Both the position numbers and the translations under genes were made by a program. From the NCBI GenBank assembly GCA_051881435.1, contig JBJEPW010000021.1, positions 1 through 44,739 of the forward strand: a DNA stretch of 44,739 nucleotides. Direction: 5' to 3'. Of the stretch, positions 17,712-25,982 are shown piece after piece. Below the pieces are notes generated by a model, which searched no databases, was not told the origin of the DNA, and was given only the letters and a program-made list of their open reading frames with translations. How positions within the stretch are numbered: position 1 is the stretch's first letter; the number at the start of each line of letters is the position of its first letter. Source of the DNA: Fimenecus sp051881435. GTDB lineage: Bacteria > Bacillota > Clostridia > Oscillospirales > Acutalibacteraceae.

Positions 17712-18182
17712 ATGTGCAAATTTGATTTTATGAACTATGCGCTGTCACTTGCCCGCCTTTCCGCAGAGGAAGGCGAGGTACCGGTGGGCGCAATAGTTGT
17801 GTGTGACGGAAAAATCGTGGGCGAGGGCAGAAATCGCCGTGAAACGGTGAAAAATGCCCTGCACCATGCAGAAATTCAGGCGATTGACGAGGCGTGCAAA
17901 ACTCTCGGCGGCTGGCGGCTCTGGAAATGCGATTTGTATGTTACCTTGGAGCCTTGTCCTATGTGTGCAGGCGCTATTATCAATTCAAGAATAAAAAATG
18001 TATATTTCGGAGCATACGATGAAAAAAACGGAGCGGTATCTTCCGTTTCACATCTTTTTGATATGAATTTTACCCACAAACCGCTGTATGAGGGCGGTAT
18101 AATGGAAAAAGAATGTGCAGAAGTGCTCACATCTTTTTTCAAAAACCTGCGTGAAAAGAAAAACGGAGAAAACAAAGAATGA
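17712..18182 (+). CDS. tadA: tRNA-specific adenosine deaminase TadA
   Basis: Zinc deaminase that converts A34 to inosine in tRNA-Arg(ACG). The 156-aa product has the zinc/catalytic motifs HHAEIQAIDEA and LEPCPMCAGAIINSRI, plus VYFGAYDEKNGAVSS. It starts 3 bp after the CPBP gene with no strong SD, so it probably depends on coupling. It precedes mnmE, a second wobble-base modifier. Confidence 0.95.
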   Translation: MCKFDFMNYALSLARLSAEEGEVPVGAIVVCDGKIVGEGRNRRETVKNALHHAEIQAIDEACKTLGGWRLWKCDLYVTLEPCPMCAGAIINSRIKNVYFGAYDEKNGAVSSVSHLFDMNFTHKPLYEGGIMEKECAEVLTSFFKNLREKKNGENKE

Positions 18183-18194
18183 GGAGATGAAAAA

Positions 18195-19556
18195 ATGAGT
18201 ACGGTAGCCGCAATTTCCACCGGCAGAGCACCGGGAGGTATCGGAATTGTAAGAATTTCCGGTGAAAATGCAATTGCGGTGGCTGATAGTGTTTTTTCAT
18301 CTTTTAACGGTAAAAAGCTTTGTGAAATCCCCGGATATTCCGCTCTTTACGGCAAAGCATCTGATAAAAACGGTAATATTGACAATGTTGTGGCTCTTGT
18401 TTTTAAAGCGCCTAAAAGCTATACGGGTGAAGATGTTGTTGAAATTTCCTGCCACGGCGGACTTTTTGTAACCGACAGGGTGCTGAACGCCGTCTTGGAG
18501 GCAGGGGCTGTGCCTGCCGAAGCAGGGGAGTTTACAAAGCGCGCCTTTTTAAACGGAAAAATGGACTTAACAAGCGCTGAATCGGTTATGAGTATTATTT
18601 CCGCGCAGGGTGAGCAGGCGGAAAAAATTGCCTTGGGCGTTTTGGAGGGTAAGCTCTTTAAGGAAATAAAGAAAATAACTGATAAATTGCTTTATGATAT
18701 GGCGCTTTTGTCCGCTTGGGTGGATTATCCTTATGAAGAAATTGAGGATTTGTCCGCAGAAAAGCTTAAAAGTCATATTGCGGAAAGCAAAAAAGAGTTA
18801 GAAAAGCTAATAAATGACTTCGGCAAGGGGCAGATTATTCTTGAAGGCGTTGATACCGCCATTGTGGGTTGCCCCAATGTGGGAAAATCTACCCTTATGA
18901 ATTTGCTTTCGGGCACGGATAAATCAATAGTAACGGAAATAGCGGGAACAACCCGTGATATTGTTGAAGATACCGTTAATGCAGGGGGAATAACTCTCCG
19001 TCTTGCCGATACGGCAGGAGTGAGAGATACTGACGACACCGTTGAGAGCATCGGCGTTGAAAGAGCGGTAAAAAGGCTTGAAAATGCGGAGCTTGTGTTG
19101 GCGGTTTTTGACGGAAGCCGTCCGTTAAACAGCGATGACCGCCGCCTTATTGACCTTTGCAAGGGAAAAAAAGCGGTTGGAATAATCAACAAAACAGATT
19201 TAGATAAAAATTATCTAAACAATGAAATTAAAGAAAATTTCCCGCAGACAGTTTTTATCTCAGCCAAAACAGGCGAGGGAAAAGCAGAGCTTATAAGCGC
19301 AATAGAAACGCTTTTAGGCACGGCGGATTTTGATACTTCGGCGGCGGCAGTTGTAAACGAGCGTCAGCGTGACTGCTGTAAAAAAGCCCTTGACGCCTTA
19401 AACGATGCCGAAAACGCTCTTGATTTAGGGCTTACTATGGACGCGGTTACAGTCTGTCTTGACAGCGCCGCAGAAAATCTTATGGTGCTCACAGGCGAAA
19501 AAGCCACGGAGCTTGTAGTAAACGAAATTTTTTCACAGTTCTGCGTAGGCAAATAA
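18195..19556 (+). CDS. mnmE: tRNA modification GTPase MnmE (TrmE)
   Basis: GTPase partner of MnmG in 5-carboxymethylaminomethyluridine synthesis at U34. 453 aa: an N-terminal folate-binding domain begins TVAAISTGRAPGGIGIVRISG. The G domain has GCPNVGKSTLMN (G1), GTTRDIVED (G2), DTAG (G3) and NKTD (G4). The C-terminus ends FSQFCVGK, the family's formate-donor-binding tail. ATG at 18195 has AGGAGATG upstream. In most Firmicutes it lies between jag and mnmG; here it is with tadA on the right replichore. Confidence 0.97.
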   Translation: MSTVAAISTGRAPGGIGIVRISGENAIAVADSVFSSFNGKKLCEIPGYSALYGKASDKNGNIDNVVALVFKAPKSYTGEDVVEISCHGGLFVTDRVLNAVLEAGAVPAEAGEFTKRAFLNGKMDLTSAESVMSIISAQGEQAEKIALGVLEGKLFKEIKKITDKLLYDMALLSAWVDYPYEEIEDLSAEKLKSHIAESKKELEKLINDFGKGQIILEGVDTAIVGCPNVGKSTLMNLLSGTDKSIVTEIAGTTRDIVEDTVNAGGITLRLADTAGVRDTDDTVESIGVERAVKRLENAELVLAVFDGSRPLNSDDRRLIDLCKGKKAVGIINKTDLDKNYLNNEIKENFPQTVFISAKTGEGKAELISAIETLLGTADFDTSAAAVVNERQRDCCKKALDALNDAENALDLGLTMDAVTVCLDSAAENLMVLTGEKATELVVNEIFSQFCVGK

Positions 19557-19559
19557 AGT

Positions 19560-19722
19560 GCAGCCTCCTCAAAATTTTTACATATACGCCTTGTCCGCAT
19601 ATTTTTCCCTGTAATTCGTCCTTTCCCTCGGCAATACACAAAGTATTACCTCGGTCAAGTACTGTTTACAGTAAAAAATCTATCGTACAAATCGCATATG
19701 ACAAATTTTTCGGTGGCTGCTG
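19560..19722. repeat. MITE-like element with imperfect terminal inverted repeats
   Basis: The left end (GCAGCCTCC…AAAATTTTTACATATACGCC, broken) and the reverse complement of the right end (GCAGCCACCGAAAAATTTG, then TCATATGCGATTTGTACG) align over about 40 bp. The span is about 163 bp, non-coding, immediately after the mnmE stop. No transposase or clear target duplication is visible. Confidence 0.5.
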
Positions 19723-19805
19723 AAAATAATAAAAAAGTATATTAAAAAGCGAATATGTAAAATCGTTTTAGTTAATAAACATCTATTTGAAAAGAGGTCT
19801 TTAAA

Positions 19806-20624
19806 ATGAGCGAAGGATGCAGCGGAAATTGCGGCAGTTGTTCTTCAAATTGCGAAAGCAGAAAAGAGGATTTACGCACACCGCTTAATGCTTTGAGCAG
19901 TGTTAAAAAGGTAATCGGCGTTGTAAGCGGAAAGGGCGGCGTAGGCAAAAGCCTTGTCACCTCAATGCTTGCTGTAACGGCGCAGACAATGGGCTACCAG
20001 ACAGCCGTTCTTGACGCGGATATAACAGGTCCCTCAATACCTCAGGCTTTCGGTGTTCACGGCAACGCGGAGGGTAGTGACGAGGGAATTTATCCCATGA
20101 TTTCAAAGCTTGGGACAAGAATTATGAGCGTAAACCTTCTTTTGGAAAAAGAGGATCAGCCCGTAGTGTGGAGAGGTCCCGTTATTTCGGGCGTTATTCA
20201 GCAGTTCTGGCAGGAGGTTGTCTGGGGCGATGTTGACTTTATGTTTGTGGATATGCCTCCCGGAACGGGCGATGTACCCCTGACCGTGTTCCAATCCCTG
20301 CCTGTTGACGGTATTGTAATCGTTACAACTCCCCAGGATTTAGTAACTCTTATCGTAAAAAAAGCTGTTAATATGGCAAAGATGATGAATGTTCCCATTT
20401 TGGGTATTGTTGAAAATATGAGTTACTTTGAGTGCCCCGACTGCGGTAAACAACACAGCATTTTCGGCGAGAGCAAAATTGACGGGGTGGCAAAAGAACT
20501 GGGTATTCCCGTTCTTGCAAAGCTTCCCATCAATCCTGCAAATGCGGCGCTTGTTGATAAGGGCGCTATTGAGCTTTGCGAGGAAAAGCAGTTTGAAGCG
20601 ATTATCAAAAAAATCGCCGAATAA
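19806..20624 (+). CDS. Mrp/NBP35 (ApbC)-family Fe-S cluster carrier ATPase
   Basis: P-loop ATPase that carries or delivers iron-sulfur clusters, 272 aa. The N-terminus has a Cys-rich head (CSGNCGSCSSNC, residues 5-16). Then come the deviant Walker A VSGKGGVGKSLVTSM, the Mrp motif ADITGPSIPQAFG, and MPPGTGDVPLTVFQSLP. A second CxxC lies in ECPDCGKQHSIFG, likely the bridging cluster site. The SD is AGAGG. A separate transcription unit is likely, as an MITE-like repeat separates it from mnmE. Confidence 0.93.
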   Translation: MSEGCSGNCGSCSSNCESRKEDLRTPLNALSSVKKVIGVVSGKGGVGKSLVTSMLAVTAQTMGYQTAVLDADITGPSIPQAFGVHGNAEGSDEGIYPMISKLGTRIMSVNLLLEKEDQPVVWRGPVISGVIQQFWQEVVWGDVDFMFVDMPPGTGDVPLTVFQSLPVDGIVIVTTPQDLVTLIVKKAVNMAKMMNVPILGIVENMSYFECPDCGKQHSIFGESKIDGVAKELGIPVLAKLPINPANAALVDKGAIELCEEKQFEAIIKKIAE

Positions 20625-20664
20625 TCAGTTTAATTCACTCTGTGTTGTTTTCGGAGTTGTGAGT

Positions 20665-22872
20665 ATGAAAGTTAAAGACAGAAGCATTTTAATTTCAATA
20701 ATTGCGGTGATGCTTGCAGCGGTTTTGATGTTTTCCCAGGCGTTAATCGGTTCTGCGGCAGATGCTGTTCAGTCAGGTGACACGGCAACTTCCGTTATCC
20801 GTTCAAACGCCGCCTGCCTTACAGCAACCGAAGAAGAGCTGAAAGAGCTGGATTCCTTTTTGGGAACGGTATTTTACGGTGCGGACGAAACTCTTTTTGA
20901 AATAAATTCGAAGGAACTGACATATGAGGTATTTTTAAACAAAATATTGACCGATATGTCGGGAAAGAGCGTTTTGTACGGCGAGTATTTTAACGGCAGT
21001 GAGGCAATTGAATATGAAAAAACGCCTGACCCCATGAAAAGATTTGCCGCCGATAAAAAAACGAAGCAAACAGGGTTTTATTACAAATACACAAAGGAAA
21101 ACCTTGATTGGATACTTACTAAAATATTTAATGTTTCTCCCTCTGTAACTGTCGGCTTTAATCCGGAGGGATATGATAACAGCCGTTGCTATTATTATGA
21201 CGGATGCTTTTATATTTCCGGCAGAACAGGGGCAAAAACAGGTGATTTTGCAATTTCGGTAAAGAGCTGGCAGCAGTATGAAAACGGCAGATACATAGCA
21301 GATGTGGAGAGCGTCCCCGTAAACGGCAAAGGTTATGCGTCATCCTTAAAAACCGTTTTGGCACTAAAAGAAATTTCAGGCGTGCGCCGCTGGACAATCT
21401 ATTATGCAGGCGAAGCATCGGGAGTTGAAGAAGCGTTGAAAAACGAGCCTTTAACAATTTCCGTTGACAATAACAGCTTTTTGAATAACGGCGCCGCATT
21501 TATTACATACGCAGAAAGAACAAGATATTATACAAATGGGGAAGAAATAAAAAAGCTTACCGAAAACAAACCGGAGAATTTAAAAAATGCCCTGTATGAA
21601 TATATAGCCGGCGGCTGGGACGGCTCAGGCTACGGTATTTCTATGGCCATGGCGCTTTCCTTTGCCGGAAAAATTGATATTTCTCAATACCAAGATGGTC
21701 AGGGCATAAGCTTTTATAAGATGCAGCAGCCCTCACAGAATAATAAGTTCCGTGCGCTGATAAATTATTATCAGGTGTCGCAGCTTTTTAGGGATTTTTC
21801 GGATTATGTATATTTTGACGATGATTTAGGCAAAAGTGAAAAGACGGCGGTATTAAAAAGCCTTATTGAAACAGTAAAGAGCGACAGTCCCGTAATTATC
21901 GGATGCAGATGGAAAAGTAACGGTAAAGCATACGGGCATACGCTTGTGGGCTGCGGTTATTCCGGAAATCAGGACGGTTCATATAACATTACGCTTGTGG
22001 ACCCTGACACCACAAATAAACATATTTATCTGTCCGTAAGCAAGGATTTTACAGAATGTTCGTTTAACGGAAGCAGTTATGATAACGGAAAGATTGTTTC
22101 GCTGGGATATATTACCGCTGACAGAGCGCAAACGCTTTTGGAAACAGATATTTCTCAAAAGGCGGAAAAGCTTGCCGATAAATGTATATTTATAATTGAG
22201 CAAAACGCAGTTCTGACAATAACGAATGACAGCGGACAAAAGCTTATTCACAACGAAAACGGTTTTTCGGGCGATATGAATTATACCGTTGAAAACTACA
22301 TATTAACCGGAAATAATCACCAAAGCGATATGCTTATTTCTGTTGATAATTCCGAGAGCTTTACCGTTGAAAACGAAGGGACTTATCTTGATATCACCGT
22401 TTCGGGCAGTAACGGTATTTTTTGCGGCGTTGACGGTATGAATATTGAAACCGTTAATATTATCCCCGGTGAATTTACCATAAAGGGAAAGGATATGGCG
22501 TATTCTGTTTCTGCTTTATCGTCGGAAGAAGACGTTAATCTGATAAATTTGCGGGGCGGAGAGTCAAAGGCGTTAACTGTTATGTCAAAAGACGGCGTAT
22601 CCGTAATAAGCAAACGAAAGCAGAATTTGCGCATTGCTCTGATTTCCGCAAACGGCGAAATTAAAGAATGTGATTATCAGCCGCAAGACTTTGAGTACAG
22701 CATTACACAGGAGCTTATCGAGGAGCATGTGGAAATGGAAAAAACAAACCATATTAGGGTTCTTTTGTTTTTCGGTATGTTCGGCGTTCTTGTTGTTTCG
22801 GCGGCGGCAGTAACGGTGGTTACTGTCAGAAAAAAGCGCAAAAAGAACAAAAAAGAAAACGAAACTGAATAA
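20665..22872 (+). CDS. Secreted, membrane-anchored papain-fold (C39-like) protein lacking its catalytic Cys
   Basis: 735 aa. ATG at 20665 has GGAG 8 bases upstream; a longer in-frame reading into the Mrp gene is rejected. A signal peptide or anchor covers residues 8-32 (hydrophobic, ending GSAADA). The middle resembles papain/C39-like bacterial peptidases. GWDGSGYGISMAMALSFAGK sits where the nucleophile motif CYGMS is expected, so Cys is replaced by G322. The later His (H425, AYGHTLVGCGY) and Asp (D446, LVDPDTTNKHIYL) are kept. Beta-rich sequence follows, then a C-terminal membrane helix (about 698-720) and a Lys-rich tail. It is probably a non-catalytic extracellular binding protein; the ligand is unknown. 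The fold assignment rests on motif context only. Confidence 0.7.
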   Translation: MKVKDRSILISIIAVMLAAVLMFSQALIGSAADAVQSGDTATSVIRSNAACLTATEEELKELDSFLGTVFYGADETLFEINSKELTYEVFLNKILTDMSGKSVLYGEYFNGSEAIEYEKTPDPMKRFAADKKTKQTGFYYKYTKENLDWILTKIFNVSPSVTVGFNPEGYDNSRCYYYDGCFYISGRTGAKTGDFAISVKSWQQYENGRYIADVESVPVNGKGYASSLKTVLALKEISGVRRWTIYYAGEASGVEEALKNEPLTISVDNNSFLNNGAAFITYAERTRYYTNGEEIKKLTENKPENLKNALYEYIAGGWDGSGYGISMAMALSFAGKIDISQYQDGQGISFYKMQQPSQNNKFRALINYYQVSQLFRDFSDYVYFDDDLGKSEKTAVLKSLIETVKSDSPVIIGCRWKSNGKAYGHTLVGCGYSGNQDGSYNITLVDPDTTNKHIYLSVSKDFTECSFNGSSYDNGKIVSLGYITADRAQTLLETDISQKAEKLADKCIFIIEQNAVLTITNDSGQKLIHNENGFSGDMNYTVENYILTGNNHQSDMLISVDNSESFTVENEGTYLDITVSGSNGIFCGVDGMNIETVNIIPGEFTIKGKDMAYSVSALSSEEDVNLINLRGGESKALTVMSKDGVSVISKRKQNLRIALISANGEIKECDYQPQDFEYSITQELIEEHVEMEKTNHIRVLLFFGMFGVLVVSAAAVTVVTVRKKRKKNKKENETE

Positions 22873-22918
22873 AAATAAAATCAGGAGATGAGTTAAATCA
22901 TGCTCCTGATTTTATTTT
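22872..22918. terminator. Bidirectional terminator, 16-bp perfect stem
   Basis: AAAATAAAATCAGGAG (22872-22887) and its exact complement (22903-22918) flank a 15-nt loop. A- and T-runs lie at the ends. It starts at the stop of the plus-strand gene and overlaps the last codons of the minus-strand alkD-like gene. Confidence 0.85.
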
Positions 22919-23599
22919 TAGTGTTTTGAGATATAATTTCTGTTCAGGGGTTATGCGGTTGCTTTCAACTGCTTTTTGTATTGCTTTGTTGTGCACCCAA
23001 GCATCAAGGACTTTATTTTCAATATAGGGCAAGGCGCTCTCCCGTTGCTTTGCAAGAGCGGTGGCAAAATACCACGCAATCATCATGTTTATGTAATATT
23101 CATCGGATTTTATGCCCGATACAAGGTCAGGATATTTACTATCGAATTTTTCATCGAGAAAATACCGCATAAGCATACCTATGCCGTAACGCACGGTGTA
23201 GGTCTTTTCGGATTTTATCCATTCGTTGATTTTTATGAGCAAGCCTTCCGTGTTTTTTCCTAACACATTGGGAGAAGTCATATCGCAGGTTGCCCAGTTA
23301 TCAACAAAGGGTAAAAACTTATCCAAAGCGTTAATGCAATCCTCAAAATCACGGATTTGCTCAATTAAAAAACCGTGAAGATTGTTTTCTTCATAGTATT
23401 TATGGGGCAGAATATTTATAAAATCTGCGGCAAGTTCGGTTTTGCCGAAGGCTTTGGCAAATTTACGAAGCGCAGGAACACGCACCCCCATAATCAAATC
23501 GGGATTTACCGTGGGTATAAGCTTTGAATGAAAATTCTTGTATTCCTTATCCGCAAGGGCGAAAAGGCTTTCTTGCACATATTTTTGAGTATCGGTCAT
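22898..23599 (-). CDS. DNA alkylation repair protein, AlkD-like HEAT-repeat glycosylase
   Basis: 233 aa, all-helical HEAT-like protein that in characterised members removes alkylated bases. Family signatures are MGVRVPALRKFAK (residues 38-50), YYEENNLHGFLI, FLPFVDNWATCDMTSP (the aromatic/Asp catalytic region), YTVRYGIGMLMRYFL and MMIAWYFATALAKQ. The ATG at 23599 follows a GGAG-like SD. It is convergent with the preceding gene and monocistronic. Confidence 0.9.
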   Translation of the reverse strand: MTDTQKYVQESLFALADKEYKNFHSKLIPTVNPDLIMGVRVPALRKFAKAFGKTELAADFINILPHKYYEENNLHGFLIEQIRDFEDCINALDKFLPFVDNWATCDMTSPNVLGKNTEGLLIKINEWIKSEKTYTVRYGIGMLMRYFLDEKFDSKYPDLVSGIKSDEYYINMMIAWYFATALAKQRESALPYIENKVLDAWVHNKAIQKAVESNRITPEQKLYLKTLKIKSGA

Positions 23600-23656
23600 A
23601 TAAATTTCTCCTTATTGAAAACATGTTACCATAAACGGCAAATTCTGTAAAGAAAA

Positions 23657-23864
23657 GTAGGGGCAATTCACGAATCGCCCGAAAAATGCAGTAGAAATTA
23701 CGGGTGCAAATTATTGCCCCCTCTGACGAGGGGGCTGTCGTGGCGTTGCCGCGACTGGGGGAGAGAAAAACTATTTGTTTTCTGTAAATATTATCTCTCC
23801 CTCCGTCTTTTGCTTCGCAAAATCCACCTCCCTCGTCAGAGGGAGGAAATTAAATCGTCCCTAC
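23657..23864. repeat. Composite palindromic repeat, copy A
   Basis: Ends: GTAGGGGCAATTCACGAATC at 23657 and CGTCCCTAC ending 23864. The core runs from GCCCCCTCTGACGAGGGGGC (23716-23735) to CCTCCCTCGTCAGAGGGAGG (23827-23846). In between are hairpins GTCGTGGC/GCCGCGAC, GGGAGAGA/TCTCTCCC and TTTTGC-TTC-GCAAAA. The core ends share a 14-bp inverted repeat (CCCTCTGACGAGGG). Small ORFs across it are reading-frame artefacts. The rest of 23600-23996 holds only the FHA promoter. Confidence 0.85.
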
Positions 23865-23937
23865 AATACCACCGTAAAATCAATAATTAAAACTTATTAC
23901 AAAAAATTAAAATTTAATTACAGTGTTTCCAAAACGA

Positions 23938-23966
23938 TTGACAAGTTTTTTTATAAAAGTTATCCT
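23938..23966 (+). promoter_or_regulatory. Putative promoter of FHA–FtsW–PBP operon
   Basis: TTGACA (23938-23943), 17-base spacer, TATCCT (23961-23966), about 30 bp before the start codon. Confidence 0.6.
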
Positions 23967-23996
23967 ATTACATATATATAGAAAAGGAGGCGCTGT

Positions 23997-24710
23997 ATGG
24001 ACAATCTGGAATATATTATGCGGTATGTGCTGTCTTTTCTTGCTATTGCCGTTATAATCAACTGCGTTTGGTCGCTTGTCCGTCTGCGGCCTCAGAAAAA
24101 GGTTTATGCCCTGCTTCAGGATATGGCAAACGGCAATCAATACCCCATAACCTGTTATGAAACATCAGTAGGCAGGAGCAAATCCTGCGATATTGTTTTC
24201 ACAAATTCCACCGTTTCCCGCTCCCATGCCGTTGTGGCACTTCGGTCCGACGGATTTTATGTTTTTGATACGGAATCAAAAACGGGAGTGTATGTAAACG
24301 GTGAAAAAATTACAAAAAAAGCAAAGCTTTCAAACGGCGATGTGATAGCTTTCGGTACGGCCATAATGAGCTTTTTTATCGGCAGTGACGCAGACCGTGA
24401 TATGTCCCATAAACACGATGAGGAGCAAATAACTGCAAAGCTTGTGAATATCGTGGATAATTCGGAATTTTATCTTGACGGCGATTATGTAACGGTAGGC
24501 AGGCAAGAGGGCAGTAATATTGAAATTCCCGCCCGATATGTTTCCCGCAGGCAGGCGGAGCTTACGAGGGTAGGTAATAAATGGTATATCGAGGATTTCG
24601 GAAGCGTTACAAAAACAACGCTGAACGGTGAGCCCATTGAGGGCGAAGTGATACTTCGTGACGGCGATGTGATAAGAATAGGCGATTTCGGATTTTTGTA
24701 TGAGGAATAA
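23997..24710 (+). CDS. Membrane-anchored protein with two FHA domains
   Basis: FHA domains bind phosphothreonine peptides. The 237-aa protein has an N-terminal membrane helix (about residues 8-28). FHA1 carries GRSKSCDIVF, VSRSHAVV and TKTGVYVNGEKI. A short charged linker follows, then FHA2 with VGRQEGSNIEIP, VSRRQAEL and TLNGEPI. In FHA2 the conserved His of SxxH is Gln. ATG at 23997 has AAAAGGAGG. It is followed within about 35 bp by an FtsW/RodA gene and a PBP, like the FHA–RodA–PbpA clusters of Actinobacteria, so it probably links a Ser/Thr kinase signal to wall synthesis. No kinase gene is in this window. Confidence 0.88.
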   Translation: MDNLEYIMRYVLSFLAIAVIINCVWSLVRLRPQKKVYALLQDMANGNQYPITCYETSVGRSKSCDIVFTNSTVSRSHAVVALRSDGFYVFDTESKTGVYVNGEKITKKAKLSNGDVIAFGTAIMSFFIGSDADRDMSHKHDEEQITAKLVNIVDNSEFYLDGDYVTVGRQEGSNIEIPARYVSRRQAELTRVGNKWYIEDFGSVTKTTLNGEPIEGEVILRDGDVIRIGDFGFLYEE

Positions 24711-24743
24711 ATCTTCCTTAATTTTAAGAAAGAAGGTGATTAT

Positions 24744-25982
24744 ATGCAGCTTGCAAAGGGAAAAAATGTAAATCTGTTTTTAATGCTTTTTGTTATTACG
24801 GCGTTTCAGCTCACCTGCCTTTTTACGCTTATTTCAAAGGCGCAGGAGGAGCATAAGCTGGGTATATTCATCACCTTCGGCGTGTATATTCTTGTGGAAT
24901 ACGCATATTTCATCGGCGCAGGAGCAATTTTAAAGCGCCGCGGCTTTGAGGTGGAGCTTATCGCATTTTTGCTCACCTCAATCGGACTTTCCATAACCAC
25001 CAGCGTTTACCCCGAAAGAGCAACAAAACAGCTTGTTGCAATACTTATCGGTATAGGCGGATTTGTGTTTTTGCAGTGGCTTTTGCGTGACATAAAAAGG
25101 GTGATGTTTCTGCGTGTTCCCGTTGCGGCTGTATCCTTAATAATTATGGCAGGAACTCTTGTATTTGCAAAATTCACAAACGGCGCAAAAAACTGGCTGT
25201 ATATAGGCGGTCTTTCAATTCAGCCCTCAGAGCTTGTAAAGGTAGCGTTTATCTTTGTGGGTGCCGCAACGCTTGAAAAGCTCCAATCCAACCGAAGCCT
25301 TACAAAATACATCATTTTTGCAATGGGCTGTATCGGAACGCTGTTTTTGATGTACGATTTCGGAACGGCTTTAATATTCTTCTTTACCTTTATCGTGATT
25401 TCCTTTATGCGCTCGGGTGATATAAGAACGCTGGTGCTTATCTGCGTTGTTGCTCTCATGGGCGGAGTGCTTGTGCTGACCTTTAAGCCCTATGTGGCAA
25501 AAAGGTTTATGTCCTACGGCCATGTGTGGGAGTATTTCGACACATCGGGCTTTCAGCAGACAAGAACGATGATTTATTCAGCCGCAGGGGGACTTTTCGG
25601 CGTAGGGCTGGGCAACGGTAAACTGCGAGATGTTTTCGCCGCCACCGAGGATTTGGTTTTCGGCGTTGTTTGCGAGGAATTCGGTATGATTATGGCAGGG
25701 GCGATTTTGCTTTCCTATGTTGCCTTGCTTGTATATTCAATCCGCCATTCAAAATATGCCAGGTCGTCATTTTACGCTATTTCTGCCTGTGCGGCGTCGG
25801 CACTTATGCTGTTTCAGGCGGCGCTCAATGTGTTCGGCGTAAACGATATTCTTCCACTTACAGGTGTAACCCTGCCCTTTATCAGCCGAGGCGGTTCAAG
25901 CATTATGTGCTGTTGGATGCTTCTTTCCTTTATTAAGGCTGTTGACCGCAGTACTTACAGATACGGAGGTGAGCGTCAGTGA
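24744..25982 (+). CDS. FtsW/RodA/SpoVE-family peptidoglycan polymerase (SEDS)
   Basis: Polytopic glycosyltransferase that polymerises lipid II with a partner class B PBP. 412 aa with about 10-12 hydrophobic segments. SEDS motifs: NGAKNWLYIGGLSIQPSELVK (broken here at GLSIQPSELVKVAFIFV), MYDFGTALIFFFTF, and the C-terminal PLTGVTLPFISRGGSS. Whether it serves elongation, division or sporulation cannot be told from sequence. The stop overlaps the start of the PBP gene (GTGA overlap), so the pair is coupled. Confidence 0.93.
   Translation: MQLAKGKNVNLFLMLFVITAFQLTCLFTLISKAQEEHKLGIFITFGVYILVEYAYFIGAGAILKRRGFEVELIAFLLTSIGLSITTSVYPERATKQLVAILIGIGGFVFLQWLLRDIKRVMFLRVPVAAVSLIIMAGTLVFAKFTNGAKNWLYIGGLSIQPSELVKVAFIFVGAATLEKLQSNRSLTKYIIFAMGCIGTLFLMYDFGTALIFFFTFIVISFMRSGDIRTLVLICVVALMGGVLVLTFKPYVAKRFMSYGHVWEYFDTSGFQQTRTMIYSAAGGLFGVGLGNGKLRDVFAATEDLVFGVVCEEFGMIMAGAILLSYVALLVYSIRHSKYARSSFYAISACAASALMLFQAALNVFGVNDILPLTGVTLPFISRGGSSIMCCWMLLSFIKAVDRSTYRYGGERQ

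Noticed and set aside
20428..20664. 5' extension of the papain-like gene into the Mrp gene
   Set aside because: It overlaps the conserved Mrp C-terminus in another frame; the ATG at 20665 has an SD and a signal peptide.
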